From Siphonodentalium dalli (lineage: Eukaryota; Mollusca; Scaphopoda; Gadilida; Siphonodentaliidae): DNA of 64,000 nt. Numbering within the stretch: position 1 is the first letter of the stretch; each line of letters starts with the position of its first letter. The stretch covers positions 158,925,465 through 158,989,464 of the forward strand of contig CP136068.1 in NCBI GenBank assembly GCA_032622095.1, read 5' to 3'. Positions 40,001 through 52,000 of the stretch are shown in pieces. A model generated the notes under the pieces. That model searched no databases, was not told the origin of the DNA, and saw only the letters and a program-made list of their open reading frames with translations. A program made the translations under genes and the position numbers.

Positions 40001-43000
40001 ATAGTTCAGTGATTATCCCATTGTTAGCCACACACCTCGTAACAGACCAATAGCACGGACGCTTCAAAGTGGGACCAGTCCGTGTTCACATTCAACGGCG
40101 ATCAGTTGATGTTAGTCACGTTGTTGGGCTATTGTGTTCAATCGCGGCCAGCGCACGGATTATGCGTCGTGGTCAAATCAGTTGATTGCATTATGTGGGA
40201 TCAATTGTGCTTTAAGTCGGTCAGAGCACGCAAATAGTTCTTTACCAGAATAAATATCGCCTTCGACTCGATTGATTGTGGTAAAGAACAATTATTATCT
40301 TCTCACCCTTACTTAACCCTTTACCCAACAAACCGGCCAAAACCGGCCAAATAAAGCTGCAACAGCCTAAAATATCTTCCGTCTGTCTCAATAGAACCAT
40401 ACAAATATGGATATCATTGGAACCGGCTCCTTGACCACATTGTGATAGTTACAGTTAGCCCTGTGCCAATGCATTCTCTTATATATGCGAGTCGACCATA
40501 GGTCGCCTCGCATATATAAGAGAATGCATTGGCCTAAACAAAATCTTTTTTTAACACTTTTTACCATTTTTTCTTACATTCTTTAACAATTTTATAATTT
40601 TTAATGTGTTAAGCCAATGCATTCTCTTATATATGCGAGGCGACCTATGGTCGACTCGCATATATAAGAGAATGCATTGGCACAGGGCCCTTCTGTTGGG
40701 TAAAGGGTTAATGTACTAACATAAGGCGAATTATGTAGCTAACCACAAGCGTCGATTGTCATTTCTGTAGAAACTTCTTTGTTCTCACCTACACACTGCT
40801 TCGAAAATAAAGAACCCAAATTGAAAAGAACAACGGTTAGGAAAATTTGAAAATATTAACTCGCGTCTACCGTTATCGAAACACATTTGAACACACATTA
40901 TAACACACATTATAACACACATTGTAGCACACACAATAACACACATTATAACACACATTATAACACACATCACATTATAACACACATTATAACGCACATT
41001 ATAACACACATTATAACACACATTGAACGCGGATAATATCACACATCTGAACGCGGATTACAACACATATTTGGGGAACTCGACAGTTGAGTGCTTCGGC
41101 TTATGTATATGATGTTGTTAACACAGAATATGAATTCGTCGTCCGCCGGTGGTCTATTGAACTGTGCGTAACAGTGGCTAGACCGATTGAGCAACATGTC
41201 ACTGTAGATTCATATATACTGTTCAAATATCGCGCCAAAGTGTCCCTCTCGAACAAGTCGCAGTAATGCCCGAAATAATCTTAGTGAGAGCTTTCCGATG
41301 ATTGGCAACAAGCCATATTTCCGACTTAATCCTGAAAAATTACCCACAATTCTGCTGTGGTTAAGGAGTTGATTATTTAGGGCATTACTGTACTTGTCCT
41401 CGTGGTGACGGTGTCGTCGTACCCATAATTGAAATGGCCGGACTGAACACTACCATCATGTACACCGAATGTGAGGAAATCACTCTTGTCGGTTACAATT
41501 CATTCTGCCTAATTCTGAGAAACCGAACTGCCCATATTGATTTGAAAGTTGTCTCGATCGAGCCAGAATGAATTGTAACTGACAAAACATTTAATAATTA
41601 AAAAAAAATTTAATTACGAAATTATACATGATGACGGCGATCAGACCAGCGTAGGGAGGGGACTTAACTCTATCTTGCAGTTTGGTGAATATTCTGTAAA
41701 ATGGCTGCTCAACTATTGGTGTAATGATATTGAAGCGCTTAGTGCATCTTATGTCAGCGTGTTTAGAGCTTTATACACCTTATCCTTACACTGGTAAGCG
41801 CTACCAGCATAAATCTGTTAGAAATGTTAGGCATACTGGCACCGCTAACATTGAGATCCGATAGCCCCCTATATACTGGCACCGCTAACATTGAGATCCG
41901 ATATCCCCTATATACTGGCACCGCTAACATTGAGATCCGATATCCCCCTATATACTGACACCGCTAACATTGAGATCCGATACCCCCTATATACTGGCAC
42001 CGCTAACATTGAGATCCGATATCCCCCTATATCCCCCGATATCCCCCTATATACTGGCACCGCTAACATTGAGATCCGATATCCCCCTATATCCCGCGAT
42101 ATCCCCCTATATACTGGCACCGCTAACATTGAGATCCGATATCCCCCTATATCCCCCGATATCCCCCTATATACTGGCACCGCTAACATTGAGATCCGAT
42201 ATCCCCCTATATACTGGCACCGCTAACATTGAGATCCGATATCTCCCTACATACTGGCACCGCCAACATTGTCAACATTTTTAAAGAGTGTTTTTTTAAG
42301 AACACATTTTTTAAGAAGTGATGTTATCCCTTTCAGTGCCATCTCATCGGCCCTAATTTACGGTCTGTAAAATCGGCCCTAAAAAATAAAAAAATGTTTT
42401 TTTTTATATTGTTTTTTTTAGGTTGAATTGTTTTGGGTATGCTTAAGCATGCTATAGCGAATTTAAAAACAAAACTGTATAAAACCTTAGGGGCATGTTA
42501 TAACTCAAAACTATCACCAAGTATTCATAGTAATAATTTTGATACCCATGCAAAACGTAAGATTCCCTGGCACTAAACCTAAAAAATAAGTCTGTTAAAG
42601 AATATAAATTTGTTTTATTAAAATTGTAAAAAAAATTGTAAAAAATAATAACAAATGATGAAAATTTGTTAGGCCAATGCATTCTCTTATATATGCGAGG
42701 CGACCTATGGTCGACTCGCATATTTAAGATAATGCATTGGCACAGGGTATATGGGTTGATATAAAAATCGGACCTGGCACTGAAAGGGTTAAAGACCGTG
42801 TTGTAAAAAATCGATTTTAAAGAACGATTTTTTAATCGAAGAAGTGATGTTAAAGAGCGTATTGTAAATAATCGATTTTAAAGAGCGTTTTTTCTTTCGA
42901 AGAAGTCATATTTAAGTTGCTCACTTGTGGTGTTGTAAAATGTATCAGACAAATCCGTTATATAGTTTGAAGTTCGTTATATAATAGAGTTATAGCTCCC

Positions 43001-46000
43001 TTTGTTAACAATGTTAGTGGTGACAGCGGACGGAGTGTGGACCTTAGGCTATAAATATCAGATCTTATTAACGATGCCAGGGCCTAACTTATAAAACAGA
43101 TTTCCCACTGTAGCGTATATCATTGTAGGGATCGGGTGCTTTATAAGCATAATTATTATTATTGTACCAACTATAATCGCTTGTTTATATTACCGCTGCA
43201 ATGTTGGTTTATTAACCCTTTACCCAACAGAAGGGCCCTGTGCCAATGCATTCTCTTATATATGCGAGTCGACCATAGGTCGCCTCGCATATATAAGAGA
43301 ATGCATTGGCTTAACACATTAAAAATTATAAAATTGTTAAAGAATGTAAGAAAAAATGGTAAAAAGTGTTAAAAAAAGATTTTTTTTAGGCCAATGCATT
43401 CTCTTATATATGCGAGGCGACCTATGGTCGACTCGCATATATAATAGAATGCATTGGCACAGGGTATAACTGTAACTATCACAATGTGGTCAAGGAGCCG
43501 GTCCAATGATATCCATATTTGTATGGTTCTATTGAGACAGACCGGATATATTTTAGGCTGTTGAAGCTTTATTTGGCCGGTTTTGGCCGGTTTGTTGGGT
43601 AAAGGGTTAACAATGCACATGCATGTGTAACGATATCTTCATTTTTCCAGACGACTGTGGAATGCGGTAGGGTTGAAGTATACATATCATATACCACGCC
43701 CCATCCAGGACCAGCCTTACACGACACATTAGAAGTGGCCACGCCCGACCGACCGTCCGTCATTCACATCGAATCAACAAGCAATGGTCGACCAGTGTAT
43801 ATCACTTACATCGGAAGTCAAATACCGGGTGATATCACGCAATGTGACCAATCCAGCTTCAATATAACTTATACAGACGGAAAGCCAACCGGTGAGTATA
43901 GCCACGCCCTTATTCATCATCATAGCCACGCCCAAAGCATGCTAATTTATTTCCTTAGAGCGAAGATCGATGAGTGTATATCACTTACATGGGAAGTAAA
44001 ATGCCGAGTGACTCACAATGTGATAATTCCAACTTCAGTATAATTTATACAGACGGCAAGCCAACCGGCGAGTATAGCCACGCCCTAACTCATCACCAAC
44101 GTATAACAATAATTTACTTCAAACGCGACCTAACTCATCATAATTGCCACATTCAACGAACGTCAATTATTAACTATAACATCCTAACTCATCACCATAG
44201 CAACACCCATCGCATGTCAATAATGTGCATTAAAACGATGGTAGAAATATATACATATACATCGGAAGTAAAATACCAGGTGAAGTCACGCAACTCTAGC
44301 TTCATGCAGTATAACTTATACAGACGGAATTCCAAACAGTGAGTATAGTCTAACCCTAACTCATCATCATCATCATCATGACCACCATCACAACCAAACA
44401 CATGCACATAATTGGCTTTAAACACGCCCTAACTAATGATCACAGACAGCCCCGCCCAACGCATGACAATAACTGGCTTTAAACAAGCCTTCATTAATCA
44501 CCATAGCCTCACCCAACGCATGCCCATAATTTGCTTTAAACAGCCCTACTCATGAACATAGGCACACAAATGCATGTCAATAATTTGCTTTACACACGCC
44601 GTAACTCATCGTCATAGACACACCAACGCAATGCCATGTCAATGATTTGCCTTAAACGATGGTAAAAAAGTCTATTTCACTTACATCTTAAGTTGATACC
44701 GGGTGGTGTAAAGCAACTCCAGCTTCAGTATACGTATGCAGACGGAAAGCCAAGACAGCCTAACTCATCATTATAATCACGCCCAACGCATACACATAAT
44801 TTGCTTTGAAAACGCCCTCACACCAACGCATGCAATAATTTGCTTTAAACACGCCCTCACTAGCATAGCTTATCACAAACCAAAAATAAACATTATTGAC
44901 ATAATGTTAATAACGACAATAAACGAAATTGAAATTCCCAACTACACCTTTTACCGGACTCGGCCTCCGGTCACATTTCGACTTTTAATCCTCCAAAAAA
45001 ATCCCATTCTATAAATAAAACACCCATGCGCCCAGGTTAAACAGGAATCTCTACATTCGTATACACGCGGAGCGCGGAATAATGTTGGAAAGCGACACTT
45101 GTATCGAGATAGAGAGATGTGGCTACCCTGCGTATCCACGAATGTATGTTTTTAAAAGAAAGCGAAAGTAGATTTAATTAGTGGTGGTATTTGGACGGAT
45201 TAGACATAATTACATTGCACGTAGTAACATTTTCTTCCAGGAAACGACGTCAAATGTTTCGACAAGAACGGCACGGAGGTGGTGTGCACCCCACTGGACT
45301 TCCTCGTCAGCCCATATGGTCACCTTCTCTGTAAAGGTACGAGTATGAATTACCTTCCTCGTCAGTCAATATGTCCACCTTATCTGCAAAGGTACGGGTA
45401 TGAATTAGCTTCTTCCTCGTCAGCCCATATTGTCACCTTCTCTGTAAAAGTATCATTAAAGGCCCATTTGATTTTCGAGTCACCGATTATTTTTTTTATA
45501 ATGCCTTAATATACGCTTTTACTAACAATTTAGGACACACAATATGGTTAAAATACTATAATTCATCACCATTAATTTGGAACGTCTGTGTATCAGAAGG
45601 TGCCCATAGAGCAATAGCAAATATCTCAAATCATGGAAACATTTCCCCCGTCTCGCTCCCAGAATGCCACGGAATTCAAACTAATATGTAGAGTTATTCA
45701 CATTCCATTGAAAATAATAGACTTTACAGTAGTCCAGACGAAACTTAAGCACAGAAAACACATCGGTACCTCAACAAAATGTTCACGACCAACACCGGAT
45801 AAGTTAATAATACAATGTTTTGGAGCTTCCTCTTTCAAATGGTTTATAACATGGCATATATTTTATATAATGTGATCTGGTGATTCAAAATAAGTGGTCC
45901 TTTAACCCTTTCATGACTGGAACTTCCCGATTTTCTGTGAAAATCCTGTGTCAATGCATTCTCTTAGATATGCGAGTCGACCATAGGTCGCCTCGCGTAT

Positions 46001-49000
46001 ATAAGAAAATACATTGGCCTAACAAATTTGATATTAATTTTTTATAATTGTTAAAAAATGTAAGAAAAAATTATAAAAATTGTTAAAGTATGTCAGAAAA
46101 AATAATACGTGTCTTGTTATCAGGTCATAGTTAAAGGTAGTCTCGATAATTGCACGCGAGGTTCTCCTACCCATGCTTGAATTCTTGAAACCGTAATCGT
46201 CACTAAGGATATGGCAAAACCAATAGAAAGAACGAAAATTAAGTGGGCCTTTAAAGTTTCCAGACTATTTTTTGTGGAACATATTTTACTTTTACTTAGA
46301 TTCCAGTATATAAAATAACAAGTCTGGAACGACAAGTGCTATATTAAACATGCTATTTTGTTTGGTATGGATTTTCTATACATTTATTAATATTTGTTTC
46401 AATGTTGAGAGGAACATTATAAATTATTTTGCTTATTTTTCATAGCAAAATGATATTTTGTGATATTTATGGGTTCAATTTCTGAGACTGAAGTTCTTAG
46501 TACATAAAGAGGGAAACGTCATAATATTAAAACGTGTGTTTATAGTTTACAAATGATTACTGATTCTCACATTTTGAGTGATAATTTTCACAAATAGCAA
46601 ATTAACAGCAATCCATACGTATTGTGTGAAAATTCAATTGAAAAAATCTGGAATTTTAGACAAATGTTTTTACACGTATGAATATAGGCACGATCACAAG
46701 CTCAATGTCATTGACTGATTTGTTCTCAACAGACACAGAGGAAACCTTGCTACCGCCGAATCCCTGCACAGAAAACAATTTACAGAACTCTGTCTTATAC
46801 CATCCGTATCCCGGCGATACATCCAAGTTTATCAGGTTTGTTTAACCATCCGTATCCAGGGGATATATCCAAGTTTATCAAGTTTGTTTAACCACCCGTA
46901 TCCAGGGGATAAATCCAAGTTTATCAGGTTTGTTTAACCATCCGTATCCCGGGGGTACATCCACGTTTATCAGGTTTGTTTAACTACCTGTATCTAGGGG
47001 ATACATCCACGTTTATCAAGTTTGTTTAACCACATGTATCCCGGGGGTACATCCACGTTTATCAGGTTTGTTTAACCACCCGTATCCAGGGAATATATCC
47101 ACGTTTATCAAGTTTGTTTAACCACCCGTATCCAGGGGATACATCCAAGTTTAACAAGTTTGTTTAATCACCCGTATCCAGGGGATACATCCAAGTTTAT
47201 CAAGTTTGTTTAACCACCTGTATCCCGGGGATATATCCACGTTTATCAGGTTTGTTTAACCACCCGTATCCAGGGGATACATCCACGTGTATCAAGTTTG
47301 TTTAACCACCCGTATCTAGGGGATACATTCAAGTTTATCAAGTTTGTTTAACCACCCGTATCCCGGCGATAGATCCAAGTTTATCAGGTTTGTTTAACCC
47401 CCGTGGCCCGGTGATACATCCAAGTTTATCAGGTTTGTTTAACCACCCGTACCCAGGGGATCCATCCAAGCTTATCAAGTTTGTTTAACCACCTGTATCC
47501 CGGGGATATATCCACGTTTATCAGGTTTGTTTAACCACCCGTATCCAGGGGATACATCCACGTGTATCAAGTTTGTTTAACCACCCGTATCCAGGGGATA
47601 CATTCAAGTTTATCAAGTTTGTTTAACCACCCGTATCCCGGCGATAGATCCAAGTTTATCAGGTTTGTTTAACCACCCGTGTCCCGGTGATACATCCAAG
47701 TTTATCAGGTTTGTTTAACCACCCGTGTCCCGGGCCAATATACAGAACGCTGGTTTTACCACCCGTATCCCGGGGAGACATTCAAGTTTATCATGTTTGT
47801 TTAACAATCTGTATCCCGGGGATACATCTTAGATAAGTTAGTTTATCAAGTTTGTTTAACCACCCGTATCCAGTGAATACATCCAAATTGATCAGGTTAA
47901 GTTTAACCACCCGTATCACGGTGATACATCCAAGTATATCAGGTTTGTTTAACCAACCGTATCCCGGGACATATCCAGGTTTATCAGGTTTGTTAAAAGA
48001 GACCCAAGGCACTCGCAGTCGAGCCCCAATATATGGTGCCGAACAATTGCAGAATGAGGTCCACAGAGGGTGAATTTAGTGTTAGTGAAGCTGTGCACAG
48101 AGTCACACATTCTTCATATGGGGACCTCATTATTCATGGCACCATCGTTTGTTTTGGGAGACCTATACTCATATTTGGTGAATATGGTATTGTGCACCCA
48201 TTGGGCACATCGATTATGCTTTGCACCGTCTGCCAATTTCGTTAGTTAGCTTAATGAAAACCAGAGAACACGTCATGGCACGGTTCATAACTTCATTTTC
48301 CTCATTCTGGCTGTGTGGGGCAGAATCCAGACACGATTGCACAACCCATGACAATGCTTATCATGTCGTCTCCCCCGGGGCCGTTGCATGCTGTTACATA
48401 AATTATCCTTAGCGTTGTGTCGCCGATGACACAGCGTGTGTGGCTGCTCCGCTACGTGTCACGTATTTTTTCTTGTATAGTTTTCAAAATTTTCTCAAAC
48501 CGGGCCGAACAACCACTGTCATCCCGGTATGACCTGGTTTCTTGCCCGTAGCCGTGTGCATTTGTAAAGAGTTAGACCACTAGTTGTTAGGATTAATGCA
48601 ATTTTTCAGGTTAAAATATCTTAATGGTCTCATACCGGGAATTATGAAGCACGGTTTATGAATATATAGGATTAGGCCTGAGCACTGAGGTGCAAGGGGG
48701 TGCAAATGGAATTATGCAAAACTTAGCGTTGTGTCGCCGATGAAAAGCAAATTCGGGACACAGCGTGTGTGGCTGCTCCGCTACGTGTCACGTATTTTTT
48801 CTTGTATAGTTTTCAAAATTTTCTCAAACCGGGCCGAACAACCACTGTCATCCCGGTATGACCTGGTTTCTTGCCCGTAGCCGTGTGCATTTGTAAAGAG
48901 TTAGACCACTAGTTGTTAGGATTTATGCAATTTTTCAGGTTAAAATATCTTAATGGTCTCATACCGGGAATTATGAAGCACGGTTTATGAATATATAGGA

Positions 49001-52000
49001 TTAGGCCTGAGCACTGAGGTGCAAGGGGGTGCAAATGGAATTATGCAAAACTTGTATTTGGTCTGATTCTGATTCAAGGGGGGGGGGTGCATGGAATTTC
49101 AGTAGGTGGACACCCCCCCACCGGAGACCCTCTAGCCACGTCCCTGTTCACACGCATGTATATATCAACATGGGCATGTGGATATGTTAGTCTGCTATGA
49201 TGACGGGTTGTCCCTCTGAATTGCTATGATGTTGGGTTGTCCCTCTGAATTGCTATGATGTGTTGGGTTGTCCCTCTGGATTGCTATGATGATGGGTTGT
49301 CCCTCTGAATTGCTATGATGTGTTGGGTTGTCCCTCTGGATTGCTATGATGTTGGGCTGTCCCTCTGAATTGCTATGATGTGTTGGGTTGTCCCTCTGAA
49401 TTGCTATGATGATGGGTTGTCCCTCTGGATTGCTATGATGATGGGTTGTCCCTCTGAATTGCTATGATGTGTTGGGTTGTCCCTCTGGATTGCTATGATG
49501 TTGGGTTGTCCCTCTGAATTGCTATGATGTGTTGGGTTGTCCCTCTGGATTGCTATGATGATGGGTTGTCCCTCTGAATTGCTATGATATGTTGGGTTGT
49601 CCCTCTGGATTGCTATGATGTTGGGTTGTCCCTCTGAATTGCTATGATGTGTTGGGTTGTCCCTCTGGATTGCTATGATGATGGGTTGTCCCTCTCAATT
49701 GCTATGATGTGTTGGGTTGTCCCTCTGGATTGCTATGATGTTGGGTTGTCCCTCTGAATTGCTATTATGTGTTGGGTTGTCCCTCTGGATTGCTATGATG
49801 ATGGGTTGTCCCTCTGAATTGCTATGATGTGTTGGGTTGTCCGTCTGGATTGCTATGATTTTGGGCTGTCCCTCTGAATTGCTATGATGTGTTGGGTTGT
49901 CCCTCTGAATTGCTATGATGATGGGTTGTCCCTCTGGATTGCTATGATGATGGGTTGTCCCTCTGAATTGCTATGATGTGTTGGGTTGTCCCTCTGGATT
50001 GCTATGATGATGGGTTGTCCCTCTGAATTGCTATGATGTGTTGGGTTGTCCCTCTGAATTGCTATGATGATGGGTTGTCCCTCTGGATTGCTATGATGAT
50101 GGGTTGTCCCTCTGAATTGCTATGATGTGTTGGGTTGTCCCTCTGGATTGCTATGATGATGGGTTGTCCCTCTGAATTGCTATGATGTGTTGGGTTGTCC
50201 CTCTGGATTGCTATGATGGTGGGTTGTCCCTCTGAATTGCTATGATGATGGTAGGTTGTCCCTCTGAATTGCTATGATGATGTTGGGTTGTCCCTCTGAA
50301 TTGCTATGATGTGTTGGGGTGTCCCTCTGAATTGCTATGATGATGGTTGGTTGTCCCTCTGAATTGCTATGATGATGTTGGGTTGTCCCTCTGAATTGCT
50401 ATGATGTGTTGGGTTGTCCCTCTGAATTGCTATGATGATGGTAGGTTGTCCCTCTGAATTGCTATGATGTGTTGGGTTGTCCCTCTGAATTGCTATGATG
50501 TGTTGGGTTGTCCCTCTGAATTGCTATGATGGTAGGTTGTCCCTCTGAATTGCTATGATGGTGGGTTGTCCCTCTGAATTGCTATGATGATGGTAGGTTG
50601 TCCCTCTGAATTTCTATGATGTGTTGGGTTGTCCCTCTGGATTGCTATGATGATGGGTTGTCCCTCTGAATTGCTATGATGTGTTGGGTTGTCCCTCTGG
50701 ATTGCTATGATGATGGGTTGTCCCACTGAATTGCTATGATGTTGGGTTGTCCCTATGGATTGCTATGATGATGGTAGGTTGTCCCTCTGAATTGCTATGA
50801 TGATGGGTTGTCCCTCTGGATTGCTATGATGATGGGTTGTCCCTCTGGATTGCTATGATGATGGGTTGTCCCTCTGAATTGCTATGATGATGGTAGGTTG
50901 TCCCTCTGAATTGCTATGATGATGGTAGGTTATCCCTCTGAATTGCTATGATGTGTTGGGTTGTCCCTCTGGATTGCTATGATGATGGGTTGTCCCTCTG
51001 AATTGCTATGATGTGTTGGGTTGTCCCTCTGGATTGCTATGATGATGGGTTGTCCCTCTGAATTGCTATGATGTTGGGTTGTCCCTATGGATTGCTATGA
51101 TGATGGTAGGTTGTCCCTCTGAATTGCTATGATGATGGGTTGTCCCTCTGGATTGCTATGATGATGGGTTGTCCCTCTGGATTGCTATGATGATGGGTTG
51201 TCCCTCTGAATTGCTATGATGATGGTAGGTTGTCCCTCTGAATTGCTATGATGTGTTGGGTTGTCCCTCTGGATTGCTATGATGATGGGTTGTCCCTCTG
51301 AATTGCTATGATGTTGGGTTGTCCCTATGGATTGCTATGATGATGGTAGGTTGTCCCTCTGAATTGCTATGATGATGGGTTGTCCCTCTGGATTGCTATG
51401 ATGTGTTGGGTTGTCCCTCTGAATTGCTATGATGATGGGTTGTCCCTCTGGATTGCTATGATGTGTTGGGTTGTCCCTCTGGATTGCTATGATGATGGGT
51501 TGTCCCTCTGGATTGCTATGATGATGGGTTGTCCCTCTGGATTGCTATGATGGTGGGTTGTCCCTCTAGATTGCTATGATGATGGGTTGTCCCTCTGGAT
51601 TGCTATGATGATGGGTTGTCCCTCTGGATTGCTATGATGATGGGTTGTCCCTCTGGATTGCTATGATAAGATAATGCATTGGCCTAACAATTTTTTATCA
51701 TTTGTTTTAAATAAATGTTTCTGATAATGTTTAGGACATAAAATAAAAAACATCCATTACCCTGCAGGGAGCCCCACACATATATAAAAGCATATAGCAT
51801 TGTGTCGTCTGCTCATGTTTGTCTGGGGCTCTGTATGGGTCTTTAAAGCCACACCCATTCTGGCCACCAAATGCATATTATCGTGATTGGGATTTTTCAG
51901 TTATCTCAGTCAGCATTGAGAAAAGGCTTGAAAATATGGTGCTGGACATTTGCAGAATGAATTGCTAAACGAACAAGTACAGTTATTATTTTCTAAAGTT

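Noticed and set aside
41891-42284. Overlapping 90-111-codon frames on both strands
   Set aside because: Artefacts of the CTGGCACCGCTAACATTGAG minisatellite.
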